From Pseudothioclava nitratireducens (lineage in GTDB: Bacteria > Pseudomonadota > Alphaproteobacteria > Rhodobacterales > Rhodobacteraceae): DNA of 64,000 nucleotides. Below, one piece after another: positions 1-9,500 of this stretch. Both the position numbers and the translations under genes were made by a program. The notes below the pieces were generated by a model. It did not search any database, was not told the DNA's origin, and worked only from the letters and a program-made list of their open reading frames with translations. Location of the stretch: positions 393,932 to 457,931 of the forward strand of contig NZ_JARGDK010000001.1 in assembly GCF_029210495.1 (NCBI RefSeq), in the 5' to 3' direction. How positions within the stretch are numbered: the first letter of the stretch is position 1; each line of letters starts with the position of its first letter.

Positions 1-194
1 GGACGTTTCTTGTCCTCCTTCGCGGTTAACGGCGCCACGTCTTCACACCGCAGGAGTTACACGGCCACGGCCCTGACTTGTTTCGCTTGAAAGAACAGTA
101 CACGGGCGAGCGCATCGCGTGGCCCCTTGTTTCAAAGGGGGAGAACCCATGTGAGGGCCGAGGGCCAGTAGAAAAACACTCCCTCGCCAACACC

Positions 195-222
195 TTGAAA
201 AGAGCGAAACGCTTTCTAGATT
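195..222 (+). promoter_or_regulatory. Possible promoter upstream of the DUF6280 gene
   Basis: A TTGAAA -35-like hexamer (195-200) and a TAGATT -10-like hexamer (217-222) are separated by 16 bases. The spacer contains AGCG-AAA-CGCT, a short inverted repeat that could be an operator. The spacing is slightly short and the -10 box matches only four of six consensus positions. Confidence 0.3.
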
Positions 223-272
223 TAGTGAATGCCTTCCCCGGATGCAGACTAAATCCTGCGTGGGTCAGTTCG

Positions 273-295
273 AGCCATGCGAAAAACGCATGGCT
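273..295. other. Perfect 9-bp hairpin with A5 loop
   Basis: The arms AGCCATGCG (273-281) and CGCATGGCT (287-295) pair perfectly around an AAAAA loop. No T-run follows on either strand, so it is not a classical terminator. It lies about 95 bases before the DUF6280 start and could be part of its leader or the end of an upstream transcript. Confidence 0.5.
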
Positions 296-388
296 GCCAT
301 GATCTGAGGGGCATATCGAATCAAGTGAGAAAGGCCATAGATGCCCCTCACGCCAGGAAACGCAAGAGCAATAACAAAGGACGGAACA

Positions 389-709
389 ATGCGCGATTTC
401 GTTGACGGCTCCGCCTTCAACTACGAACAAGGTCAGCGCGCACGGAAGCTGTTTGCTGCCGTTGTGCTTGCTGCACTCGATGACGCGATTGCCGATGACA
501 AGAAATATGGCAACGGCCCCGAGCAGATCGCTCGCTGGGCGCGGTCGCGTGATGGCCGCGAGGTCCTGTCCTGTGCCGGGATCGACCCGAACGAACGGGT
601 CGTCAAAGGTTTGATGGAATTCGTGTCCAAGGGTGTGCGCACCTCCGTCGCGCTGTCGCGCGAAGAGAGCGAGCGCCGTATGGCCGCGGAAGAGGCAGAG
701 GCCGCGTAA
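389..709 (+). CDS. DUF6280 family protein
   Basis: A 106-residue soluble protein that I recognise as the small conserved Rhodobacteraceae family DUF6280; its function is unknown. It has a conserved N-terminus (MRDFVDG), a central helix-rich segment containing GNGPEQIARWARSRDGREV, and an alanine/glutamate-rich tail. I chose ATG 389 rather than ATG 341 because an AAGGA-type ribosome binding site lies about 7 bases before it and because the family begins at MRDF. It stands alone: a strong terminator follows and the next gene faces it. Confidence 0.85.
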   Translation: MRDFVDGSAFNYEQGQRARKLFAAVVLAALDDAIADDKKYGNGPEQIARWARSRDGREVLSCAGIDPNERVVKGLMEFVSKGVRTSVALSREESERRMAAEEAEAA

Positions 710-727
710 GCACCCCTCAATTCATTC

Positions 728-757
728 AAAAAGGCGCAGCCCCGGCTGCGCCTTTTG
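728..757 (+). terminator. Rho-independent terminator after the DUF6280 gene
   Basis: AAGGCGCAGCC (731-741) pairs with GGCTGCGCCTT (744-754), flanked by A-rich sequence on the left and a T-rich run on the right. The A/T symmetry means it could also stop the leftward gene whose end lies at 788. Confidence 0.85.
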
Positions 758-787
758 TATTTTCGCCCTGCTCCAAAGTCAGTCGGT

Positions 788-1885
788 TCACTCGAACTCA
801 CGGCTGACAAGTGCCCGCTGAATCTCCCGCCGCACCAGTTTACGCACGTTGCGCGTGATGCGCTCGCCCAAGGCACCCTGAAGCTCTTCACGGATCATAT
901 CGGCCACCAGATCACGCAGCGCCTCTTCCGAGATCGGAAGCTTGTCGAGGGCCGGGGCAATCACGTTTTCGTCGCGCAGGATGTTCTCGCTGGCCTCTTC
1001 GAGTGCGATATCCTCGCGCAGGCGCTCGTAGCTGGACGCCCGTGCATTGCTGTTGAGCACCTGCTCCTCGGCATCGTGAAGATGCAAACGGCGCAGCACC
1101 TTGCCCGTCACAGCGCTGGCAAGCGGATCGGTGGCTGCGGGCGCGGGTTCCTCGGACCAGTCCTCTGCATCACCGGCCCAAGCATCGCTTTCAAGATCGG
1201 GATCGACAAGCGCCTCCTGAGCCTCGGCAAGCTCAGGGTCGAAGAGTTCGACCTCCTCATCCTGCGCCTCAGCGGCAAACGGCTCGTGCGCATCATCGGC
1301 TTGAGGGGCTTCGGCATCCTGTGCTTCCGCCTCGACCGGCATCTCGGGCGCCGCGTCCTGCGCATCATCGTGCGACTCAGACTGGGCGTCGAATTGATCG
1401 GCCAGCGCTGCCCCCTCGTCGGGCGCAAAGGGATCTCCCTGCTCCGGCTCGAACTCGGCACCACTCTGCGCGACGGCGGCCTCCATCTCGGCGATGGTAT
1501 CCTCGAGACGATTCAGCTCTTCTCCCAGATCGACCTGGGTTTCCGGCGCGGGCGGGAAGGCCGTGTCATCATCGAAAATGACTTCGCCCTCATAGGTTTC
1601 TTCTGCGTCGGCGGCGGTCGCCTCTTCGCAGGTAGCCTCCAGCTCGGGGGTCGCCGGTGCGTCGGCACAGGACGGCTCTTCGACGGCGGCATCTTCCTCG
1701 CTCACGCGTTGCGCCGGGGTGAGGACCAATGTCGGGGCTTCATCCTCCAGCACGACGGCGTGCTCGGCCGGCGCGGTCCGATGCGGCATCGGGCGATGAC
1801 GCACGGCGGCATCTTGCGAAACGAGCCGCCGGATCGACGACAGCACATCCTCGATTTCGATATTGGTTCCGGGATCAGACATCAT
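788..1885 (-). CDS. PopZ-like (DUF2497-type) acidic protein
   Basis: A 365-residue protein with the two end modules of the PopZ/DUF2497 family and a long disordered middle. The N-terminus has a helix of the form IEIEDVLSSIRRLVSQD, like the partner-binding helix of PopZ. The last about 45 residues (ALRDLVADMIREELQG onward, with KLVRREIQRAL) resemble its oligomerisation region. Between them lie roughly 270 residues rich in Glu, Asp, Ala and Pro. In Caulobacter PopZ organises the cell pole and tethers the chromosome origin region. The order PIMT-like, TolC, PopZ-like also supports the family. I chose ATG 1885 because AGGA lies 8 bases upstream; ATG 1882 is the alternative. A polar role here is inference. 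Confidence 0.7.
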   Translation of the reverse strand: MMSDPGTNIEIEDVLSSIRRLVSQDAAVRHRPMPHRTAPAEHAVVLEDEAPTLVLTPAQRVSEEDAAVEEPSCADAPATPELEATCEEATAADAEETYEGEVIFDDDTAFPPAPETQVDLGEELNRLEDTIAEMEAAVAQSGAEFEPEQGDPFAPDEGAALADQFDAQSESHDDAQDAAPEMPVEAEAQDAEAPQADDAHEPFAAEAQDEEVELFDPELAEAQEALVDPDLESDAWAGDAEDWSEEPAPAATDPLASAVTGKVLRRLHLHDAEEQVLNSNARASSYERLREDIALEEASENILRDENVIAPALDKLPISEEALRDLVADMIREELQGALGERITRNVRKLVRREIQRALVSREFE

Positions 1886-1966
1886 GCCCCCCATCCTGCG
1901 TTTACCAGTCTCACAAGTCCAGCCCCATGCAGGAGAATCCGGGAAAGCGGGGCACCAGACACACAA

Positions 1967-1997
1967 GAACGGACGCCCCGGTCAGAGACGCCCGTTC
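1967..1997 (-). terminator. Possible terminator after tolC
   Basis: On the minus strand GAACGGGCG pairs with CGTCCGTTC (one G-U pair) around a 13-base loop, followed by TTGTGTGT. The position just past the tolC stop fits a terminator, but the T-run is weak. Confidence 0.4.
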
Positions 1998-2014
1998 CAA
2001 ACTCATACAGCAAG

Positions 2015-3418
2015 TCAGGGCTTGCCAATGGCCCGAAGCACCCGGTCCAGGCTTTCACCATGGGTGCTGGTATAGGGCGCATTGCGCACCGCGTTGTAAT
2101 AGGCCGCCGGATCATAGGTCGGAATTCCGAGCTTGAGGTTTTCTACCGTCAAGAGACCCATAGCCGACAAAAGTTGATAATAAGCTACCTGCAACCCTGC
2201 CTCGGCATCGATACGCGACGCCCGCGCATCCAGCAGGTCCTGCTCGGCATCAAGCACATCCAGCGTGGTCCGCGCGCCGAGCGTCGCCTCTTCGCGCACA
2301 CCTTGATAGGCGATGGTCGCGGCTTGAATCTGCTCATCATAGGCGCGGATCTGGGCGCGGCGCACTTCGATGCCCGCCCATGCGTTGGCCACCGCTTCGG
2401 CCACTTGCGATGTAGCACTGCCAAGCGCGGCACGCGCGCCATCCCGACCCGCGATCGCCTTGCGATGCGCCGAGGACAGCGCGCCGCCGGAATAGATGGT
2501 TTGCGAGGCGCGCACGCCTACGCTCGCGTAATCGTTCGAGCTGTCTTCCGGGATCGTCGTGGTCAAGGAGCCGGTCACCGTTGGCATACGGCTCTTGGCG
2601 GCCAGTTCAACACGCAGATCATTGACGGTGACCTGATGCTGGGCCTGCCGGATCACCGGGTGCTGACGCACGCCGATGGACCTTGCCTCCTCCAACGATT
2701 TCGGGAGCGATGGCGCGCGCGGCAACGCGGCGAGCGCCTTGGGATAGTGCCCCGTCACCGCCTTATATGCCTCGCGCGCGGCAGAAAGATCCCCTTGGGC
2801 AGCCGCGAGGCTTGCACGGGCAGCAGCAAGCTGCGCTTCGGCCAGCGAGACATCGGTGCGGGTCACCTCACCAACCTCGAAGCGATCTTGTGCCGCCTTG
2901 AGTTCCTCACCGATGACGCGCACCGAATTCTGGTTGATCGCAACCTGCTCGGAGGCGGATTTCACATCCGCATAGGCCTGGACCGTGTCGAGCAACACAT
3001 TCTGCTCGATATTGACGAGCGCCTGACGAGTGGCCAGCACAGCTTCCTTGGCGATTTCGATGCCAAGCCGGGTCTGACCGAAATCGAACAGCGTCATTTC
3101 GCCGGAGAGCTGCAGCGAGGCCCCGAGACGATCGGGTTGCCGACCCGCCGCTCGTGTCTGCGCTTCTCCAAGCGGGTTGCGGGTATAGCCGACATCCGCG
3201 ATCCAGCGGATCACCGGGCGCAGCGCGGCCATCGCACCCGCGACATCCTCATCCGCTGCGCGCAAGGTCGCGCGGTTCTGTTCGAGAAGGTCGGAATTCC
3301 GGTAGGCCGCCACCAACGCGTCGGCGAGGGTCTCGGCACGCGCGGCAAGCGGCGTCGCCATCAGCCCAAGACCCGCGACTGCGGCCAAGAGAAGGGGTTT
3401 AAAGGTCTTGCGTTTCAT
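2015..3418 (-). CDS. tolC: TolC family outer-membrane efflux channel
   Basis: A 467-residue outer-membrane factor that would form the trimeric exit duct for type I secretion and multidrug pumps. A signal peptide covers about residues 1-26 (basic start, hydrophobic core, cleavage near AARA). It is followed by the duplicated coiled-coil/beta-strand layout of the family, with repeated Ala/Gln/Glu-rich helices. ATG 3418 was chosen because GAGGAAG lies 6 bases upstream and the signal peptide starts there; in-frame starts further upstream would add a non-signal-like leader. Length fits the family. Two RND pump operons in the window lack their own channel gene, so this protein could serve them, which is inference. 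Confidence 0.9.
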   Translation of the reverse strand: MKRKTFKPLLLAAVAGLGLMATPLAARAETLADALVAAYRNSDLLEQNRATLRAADEDVAGAMAALRPVIRWIADVGYTRNPLGEAQTRAAGRQPDRLGASLQLSGEMTLFDFGQTRLGIEIAKEAVLATRQALVNIEQNVLLDTVQAYADVKSASEQVAINQNSVRVIGEELKAAQDRFEVGEVTRTDVSLAEAQLAAARASLAAAQGDLSAAREAYKAVTGHYPKALAALPRAPSLPKSLEEARSIGVRQHPVIRQAQHQVTVNDLRVELAAKSRMPTVTGSLTTTIPEDSSNDYASVGVRASQTIYSGGALSSAHRKAIAGRDGARAALGSATSQVAEAVANAWAGIEVRRAQIRAYDEQIQAATIAYQGVREEATLGARTTLDVLDAEQDLLDARASRIDAEAGLQVAYYQLLSAMGLLTVENLKLGIPTYDPAAYYNAVRNAPYTSTHGESLDRVLRAIGKP

Positions 3419-3539
3419 GCCTGGCTTCCTCATTGTAACGGCCATGCCCTGCACTTCTTGCGGCGCAATGGGCACCGTGGCGCCGAAAACGCCACGCATT
3501 CAATTCTGCCTATACGAGCCTAAGAACGCAAGCCGTCGC

Positions 3540-4190
3540 TTAGAGCACGAATTCCTTGGACGCCTCGAAGCCCGGCAGCAGCGGGGCCGATGCGTTGAAC
3601 GCGAAGCGCCAGGTCACCGAACCGTCGATCTTATGCCCGATCCGGGCGGTGCCCAGCGACCCTTCGAGGAAGATCGCGCCAATGCGGCCACCTTCCTTGA
3701 GTTGGTCGAGCAACGCGGCGGGCACGTCCTCGACGCCACCTTCGATCAGAATGACATCGTAGGGGCCATGTTTCGCGGACCCATCCGAGAGCGCAGCGGC
3801 CACGACGACGGCGTTATCCGCGCCCACCGATGCGAGCGCCGCCTCGGCCTGCGCCGCAAGATCCTCACCCTCAACCGCGACAACCGCCTCGGCCATTCGC
3901 GCCATGACGGCGGTCGAGTAGCCAAGGCCGCAGCCCAGGTCGAGCACCAGATCGGTCGGCTGAATGTTGAGCGCGTCCAGCAGCTTGGCGAAATTGCGCG
4001 GCTCCAGAAGCACACGACCCGACCCCAAATCAATATTCTCGCCGACATAGGCGGCTTCACGGCGGGCAGCGGGAACGAATTCCTCACGCGGAACAGAGAG
4101 CATCGCCTCGATGATCGGGAATTTGGTCACGTCATTCGGGCGAACCTGCGTGTCGACCATCATGGTGCGGCGCGTGGCGAAATCTTGCAT
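3540..4190 (-). CDS. Protein-L-isoaspartate O-methyltransferase family protein
   Basis: A 216-residue cytosolic AdoMet-dependent methyltransferase of the PIMT type, a family that repairs isoaspartyl residues in aged proteins. The AdoMet loop is visible as [12 protein letters not shown] at about residues 92-103, followed by an acidic strand end (VAVEGEDL). The N-terminal part (TQVRPNDVT) is the alphaproteobacterial variant, which may not have true PIMT activity. The start at MQDFATRR was preferred over an upstream in-frame start. It lies upstream of tolC in the same direction, an order I know from other Alphaproteobacteria. Confidence 0.8.
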   Translation of the reverse strand: MQDFATRRTMMVDTQVRPNDVTKFPIIEAMLSVPREEFVPAARREAAYVGENIDLGSGRVLLEPRNFAKLLDALNIQPTDLVLDLGCGLGYSTAVMARMAEAVVAVEGEDLAAQAEAALASVGADNAVVVAAALSDGSAKHGPYDVILIEGGVEDVPAALLDQLKEGGRIGAIFLEGSLGTARIGHKIDGSVTWRFAFNASAPLLPGFEASKEFVL

Positions 4191-4389
4191 GTTGGAACTC
4201 TTCGGTCTGAGGAACCCTGCGCGGGTTCTGCCACAGAAAAACGGCTTGGGCAACCACGCGCGCCATGGTTGCCACGCAAAAACACCGGCGACCGCTGCGG
4301 GTCAAGCGTAGCGGTTTTCGCCGCTCCGCATATAACACCCCCCTTGCGCCGGGTGCCGCGATACACTATCCGAAGTCCGAACCACGGCT

Positions 4390-4463
4390 GGCGAGTTGGC
4401 GGAGTGGTGACGCAGCGGATTGCAAATCCGTGTACACCGGTTCGATTCCGGTACTCGCCTCCA
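4390..4463 (+). tRNA. tRNA-Cys (GCA)
   Basis: A complete cloverleaf. The acceptor arms are GGCGAGT (4390-4396) and ACTCGCC (4453-4459), then discriminator T and an encoded CCA (4461-4463). The anticodon stem 4415-4419/4427-4431 carries the loop TTGCAAA with anticodon GCA at 4422-4424. The T-arm has the standard GGTTCGATTCC. Total length is 74 bases. Confidence 0.96.
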
Positions 4464-4511
4464 TCTTCCCGACAGATCCATATCGAATCCATTGGCTGAT
4501 CGTCTGAACGG

Positions 4512-5096
4512 TTATTCGGGCGCGATCAGGGCAAGCTGGACGTCGAAGAGGCGCAGGCCCTCATGCGTCAGGTCGAACCCGCGCGCACCGAGACTCCAAC
4601 GGATTGCGATCCCCTGCACCAGCGAACTCAGGAACACGGCCGCGTCCGCGGGTGAGAGCGCACCTCTGGGCAGAATTTCGGTCAACTCCTCCACGAGATG
4701 CGCCTGAAATCGCTGTAATGCACCATTGAAGCAGCCCCGCAGCGCCGGATTCTCGACATTCAGCTCGCGGGAGAACAGGATCACCGGCAGTGCAGGCCAC
4801 GCCTCGATCTGCGCCAGCTGCGCCGCGACCACCGCGCGCAACCGCTCACGCGGCCTGGTTTGCGGTTCCAGCGCCGCGCCCCACGCCTCCCCCAGACGCG
4901 CGACGATCACCTCGCCAGCAGCCGTCCAAAGCGCCGCCTTGCTTGGAAAGTGCCGGAAAATCGCCGCCTGCGTAATCCCGACCTCTCGTGCGATGTCATT
5001 GGTCGTCAGCCGATCTGGCCCGATGCGATCGGATAGTACCAGCAATGCTTCGACGATTTCGGCCTTGCGGTCCGTAGCAGATTTGCGAGCGGTCAT
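4512..5096 (-). CDS. TetR family transcriptional regulator
   Basis: A 194-residue repressor-type regulator. The N-terminal helix-turn-helix spans about residues 10-55 (TTNDIAREVGITQAAIFRHF), and the C-terminal ligand domain ends in a YP-type effector fold. The start ATG 5096 follows AAGGGG. It is divergent from the RND efflux pair beginning at 5227, and the 130-base gap holds an imperfect palindrome (5108-5126). Known family practice is repression of the adjacent pump until an inducer binds; the ligand cannot be read from the sequence. Confidence 0.88.
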   Translation of the reverse strand: MTARKSATDRKAEIVEALLVLSDRIGPDRLTTNDIAREVGITQAAIFRHFPSKAALWTAAGEVIVARLGEAWGAALEPQTRPRERLRAVVAAQLAQIEAWPALPVILFSRELNVENPALRGCFNGALQRFQAHLVEELTEILPRGALSPADAAVFLSSLVQGIAIRWSLGARGFDLTHEGLRLFDVQLALIAPE

Positions 5097-5107
5097 GGCT
5101 GCCCCTT

Positions 5108-5126
5108 GTAAGTAATCAATCACTAA
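5108..5126. promoter_or_regulatory. Candidate TetR operator
   Basis: The segment TAAGTAATCAATCACTAA is an imperfect palindrome (12 of 18 positions symmetric) in the divergent gap between the TetR gene and the adaptor gene. Its position just ahead of the TetR ribosome binding site fits autorepression as well as control of the pump. Confidence 0.45.
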
Positions 5127-5226
5127 CATATCCTGCGCGACAATCAAGGCGACTCATGCGCCCCGGATTTTGATGCGCGCTCGGCCGCCCCGACAGGCGA
5201 GCCGCCCACCGACACAGGAGACCTTC

Positions 5227-6528
5227 ATGTCCCGCCTCTCCGCGCTTTGGGCGCTCCCGCCAATTGCCCTCGGTGTCGCCACCGCGATCTGGTTCGTATC
5301 CAACGCGCCCGAGCCGGCGCAGCTCGACACTGAAACGCAAGGGCCTGCCGTCCGGGTTCGCACGATCACCCCGACCGAGATTCGCCCGGTCGCGCATGGT
5401 TGGGGCAGCGTGCGCCCGGCGACCCGGTGGACCGCCATTGCCGAGGTGCGCGGGCAGATCGTCTGGCGTCACCCCGATCTGGAGGCGGGACGTCTGATCA
5501 GGGCCGGGACAGAGGTGATGCGGATTGACCCGTCGGATTACGAGCTTGCCATCGCGCAAGCCCGCGCCGATGCGCAGGCGCTTGCGGCGGAGGCTGCGCA
5601 ACTCGCGGCCGAGCAGGCCAATACCGAGCGGGTTCTTGCGCTGGAAACCGAGCGGTTGCGCCTGGCCGAGGCAGATCAGACCCGCATTGACGGCTTGGTG
5701 GCGCAGGGCGTGAACCCGCAGACGCGCGCCGATGAAGCCGAGCGCGCGGTTCTTGCGGCACGCCGGACGGTCACTGAACTGACCAACAGCCTTGCTTTGA
5801 TGCCCGCGCGCCGCGCCCGGATCGAGGCGCAGCAAGCCCGCACCGAGGCCGCCCTTGCACGGGCCGAACGCGATCTCTCGCATACCCGGCTCAGCGCCCC
5901 GTTCGACATGCGCGTGACCCGCGTAAACGCCGAGCGGTTTCAACCGGTTTCCGTCGGGCAGGTGCTGATCGAGGGCGATGCGCTCGATCAGGTCGAAGTC
6001 GTGGTCCAAGTGCCCGTTCCCGCCTTCCAGCGTCTTCTCGCACCGCTGCATCTTCCGGGCGATACGCTAAGCGCGATGCGCACAGGGCCGGCGGAACTGA
6101 TCGCGGCGGAACTTCATCCGATCGACAATCCCGGGCAGGTTTGGGCGGCGACCGTGACACGGGTCGAGGGGATGCTCGATCCGAAAGCGCGCACCGTCCC
6201 CGTGGTCGTGACGGTAGAGGCGCCCTATGACGGCGCGGCCCCGCCCCTGCGCCTGCCGCTTGTGCCGAACATGCAGGTCGAGGTCACGCTGCGCGGTGCG
6301 CCGTTGGCCGATGTGATCACCGTGCCGGAGGCCGCACTCCACGGGGACGAAATCTATCTCGTGACCGAGGAGAACCGGCTTCAGCGCCGTCTCGTTTCCG
6401 TGGCCTTCCGTCAGGACGGGCAGGTCACACTGCGCGAAGGCCTCGCTGCGGGGGAGCGGATCGTGCTTGATGATCTGGCCCCGGCCTTCGAGGGCATGGC
6501 GCTGACCCCGATCGAGGACACGCCATGA
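5227..6528 (+). CDS. RND efflux periplasmic adaptor (MFP) subunit
   Basis: A 433-residue membrane-fusion protein that would link an inner-membrane RND pump to an outer-membrane channel. It begins with a membrane anchor (about residues 5-22). A biotinyl/lipoyl-like half, a long alpha-hairpin of Ala/Glu/Arg-rich coiled coil (about residues 110-220), a beta-barrel and a C-terminal membrane-proximal domain follow. ATG 5227 has CAGGAG upstream. Its stop codon overlaps the pump start (ATGA at 6525-6528), so translation is coupled. The divergent TetR gene is the probable regulator. Confidence 0.9.
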   Translation: MSRLSALWALPPIALGVATAIWFVSNAPEPAQLDTETQGPAVRVRTITPTEIRPVAHGWGSVRPATRWTAIAEVRGQIVWRHPDLEAGRLIRAGTEVMRIDPSDYELAIAQARADAQALAAEAAQLAAEQANTERVLALETERLRLAEADQTRIDGLVAQGVNPQTRADEAERAVLAARRTVTELTNSLALMPARRARIEAQQARTEAALARAERDLSHTRLSAPFDMRVTRVNAERFQPVSVGQVLIEGDALDQVEVVVQVPVPAFQRLLAPLHLPGDTLSAMRTGPAELIAAELHPIDNPGQVWAATVTRVEGMLDPKARTVPVVVTVEAPYDGAAPPLRLPLVPNMQVEVTLRGAPLADVITVPEAALHGDEIYLVTEENRLQRRLVSVAFRQDGQVTLREGLAAGERIVLDDLAPAFEGMALTPIEDTP

Positions 6529-9500
6529 TCCGCTGGTTTGCTGGTCACCCGACCGCCGCCAATCTGCTGCTTTTGGTGTTTATCGCAGCGGGCATCTTCG
6601 CGGCCCCGACGCTTCTGCGCGAGACCTTCCCCGACTTCCGTCCAACCGAGGCGGAGGTCAGCGTCACCTATCGCGGCGCGGCGGCCCTCGATGTCGAGAG
6701 CGCCATCTGCGCGCCACTCTGGGATGCGGTGCAGGGGGTCGAGGCGCTGGACTCCTTCACCTGCACGGCGCAGGACAATCTGGCGCGCGCCGTTGCCACG
6801 ATGGAGCCGGCGGGCGATGCGCTGCGCTTTCTCAATGCGCTGCGAACCGAAGTCGCAGCCATCGACACCTTCCCCGAGCGCGCCGATCCCGCCACCGTGC
6901 GGGAACTGCACCGCACCGATCTGGTGACTTCGGTCGCGGTTTCGGGCGCGGCGCCGCTGCGCGACCTCGACCGCTATGCCGAGCAGCTCGGCGACCGGCT
7001 GGCCGCGCTGGAAGATGTGGCACAGGTGAACCGCTCGGGGCTCGGCACGCGGACGCTGTCCGTGCTGCCCGATCATGCCCGGCTGTCGCAGCACGGGCTC
7101 GGCGCGGCGGCGCTCGCCGCGGCGATTGGCGCGCAAAGCCTTGACCTGCCGGGGGGGCTCCTTGAGACGCCGGGCACGGACCTGACGCTGCGCTTCACCG
7201 CCGAGGCGCGCGATGTCACGGCGCTGGCGGCGCTCCCGGTGATGACCCTGCCCGACGGCGCGGTGCTGCGGCTGGGCGATCTGGCCGATATTCGCGAAAC
7301 CTTCGAGCCCGCCGAGCAGGCCGCCTTTGTGAACGGGGCCCCCGCGATCCTTCTGGAGGTGCATAAACCCCTCGATGCGGATGCGCTGCGAGCCCTCGAC
7401 GATGTCCAGCGCGTGGTCGATGCAGAGGCCGCCGCCCTGCCGCCCGGCATTCATGTCGAGGTGGTGCAGGACGTGACCTCGATCATCCGGGACCGGCTGG
7501 CGATGCTGGTGCAGAACGGCATCCTCGGGCTGGTGCTGGTGATCGCGGTGATGAGCCTGTTCTTCCGTCCCGGCTTTGCGATCTGGGCGGCGATGGGGCT
7601 GCCCGTCGCCTTTCTCGGAGCCTTTGTCTGGATGGCGCTGACGGGGCTGAGCCTCAACATGATGACGCTGGTCGCGTTGCTGATGGCGATCGGGATCGTG
7701 ATGGACGACTCGATCGTGCTCTCTGACTCCATCGCCGTTCACGCGGCCAAAGGAATCAGCGTGGACACCGTGACCGCCGGGGTCATGGCGGTTGCGCCCG
7801 GCGTGCTGTCTTCGTTCCTGACGACCGTATCGGTCTTTCTGCCACTCTCCTTTCTCTCCGGTGAGTTGGGCGCGGTGCTGGAGGTCTTGCCCCTTGTCTT
7901 GCTCGCAGCTCTGGCCGCGAGTCTGATCGAAGCCTTCCTGATCCTGCCGCATCACCTCAAAGGCGGGCTGCGGAGCCTGTCGAAGCCACCCTCCCGGTTC
8001 CGCCAGCGGTTCGAGACCGGTTTCGATCATCTGCGCGAGACCGTGGTGGGCCGTGCAGCGGATATCGCCATTGCGCGGCGGTGGCTGGTGGCAGGGCTTG
8101 CCATCGGCGCGCTGATCCTGACCGTCGGCGCGCTGCGCGGCGGCGTCGTCAAACGCGAGGCCATGCCCGAAATCGACGGCGATGTGCTCGAAGCGCGGCT
8201 ACTGCTGCCGGCCGGCACACCCCTCGCACGCACGGAACAGGCGGTGCGCAGCGTCGAAGAGGCACTGGACCGCGTGAACGCGCGCCTTGCACCCACGCAA
8301 CCGGAAGGTCAGGATCTCGTGCTGCGCACCATCACACGGATGGGGCGCAATGCCTCTGCGGGCGAAAGCGGCGCGCATGTCGCCACGGTCTCTGCGGATC
8401 TGCTCTCGGCAGAGACCCGCACCACCACGCTCGACACGCTGATCGCCGACTGGCGGGCAGAAGCCGGGCTACTGCCCGGTGTGTCCTCGCTGATCCTGAC
8501 CGAGCCGGGCATCGGCCCGCAGGGGATCGCGATCGAGTTGCGCCTGTCACATCCCGATCTGACCACGCTTGAGCGGGCGGGACATGAGGCGCTCTCGGTG
8601 CTGGGGCGCTATGAGGGGGTGCGCAACGCGATGCTTGATCTGCGAGCGGGCAAGCCAGAGCTTCGGCTGACGCTGGCAGCGGGGGCGCATACGCTGGGCC
8701 TTACGGCGGCTGATGTCGCGGGGCAATTGCGCGCGGCCTATCTGGGCACGCAGCTGGCCGATGTGCGGCAGGGCGATCTACCCTTCGACGTGCTGGTTCA
8801 ACTGCGAGAGAGCGACCGCGACGCGCGCGCCGATCTGGACGATTTCATGGTGGCGCTGGGGGATGGGACAGCCGTTCCTCTGGGCACCGTGGTCGAGATC
8901 AAAGAGGCGCGCGGCTGGTCCAGTATCAACCGGCGTGACGGTCTACGCTCGCTGACCGTGCAGGCGGATGTGGACGGGCGGCTTGGCAACGCGGACGCGA
9001 TAACGGCCCGCATGGGCGCCGAGATTCTGCCCCTGCTCGCCACCCGCTACCCCGGTCTGAGCTTCGAAATCGCAGGGCAAGCCGCCAATTCCGCAGAAAC
9101 CGTCGGCTCGATCCTACGCGGCTTCCTCGTCGGGATCGTCGGCATCTATCTGGTGCTCTCCTTCCAGTTCCGCAGCTATGTCGAGCCGGTCATCGTGATG
9201 CTGACGATCCCGCTGGCCTTCCTCGGTGTGATCTGGGGGCATGCCGCCATGGGCTACAATATCTCGATGCCCTCGCTGGTGGGGGCGGCCTCGCTGGCCG
9301 GGATCGTGGTCAATAACGCGATCCTGCTGGTCGAGGTAATCAATGCGACGCTGGCCGAAGGCGCGACCGTGGCAGAGGCCGCCGGGCGCGCGGTGCGGGC
9401 GCGGTTCAGGCCGATCTTCGTGTCGGTCTCGACGACGATCCTTGGCATGGCGCCGCTGCTGGCGGAAAGCTCCACGCAGGCGCAGACGCTCAAGCCGCTG

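Larger units (their letters stand above)
1..388. other. Leading gene-poor stretch
   Basis: No convincing protein gene was found here. The open frames on both strands have no recognisable protein character and no ribosome binding site. I compared the segment by eye with tmRNA, SRP RNA and RNase P RNA hallmarks and saw none. It carries a perfect hairpin (273-295) and a possible promoter (195-222) for the gene starting at 389. The beginning may be the end of something lying left of the window. Confidence 0.5.

Noticed and set aside
1..340. A tmRNA, SRP RNA or RNase P RNA
   Set aside because: None of their conserved cores (T-arm with encoded CCA, tag frame, SRP tetraloop, P4 core) could be found.
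755..3523. A 922-codon open frame on the plus strand
   Set aside because: It is antisense to the PopZ-like and tolC genes; its protein has the Arg/Gly/His-rich look of a high-GC shadow frame and no recognisable domain.
6411..8030. A 539-codon open frame on the minus strand
   Set aside because: It is antisense to the RND pump; His/Gln/Arg-rich shadow.
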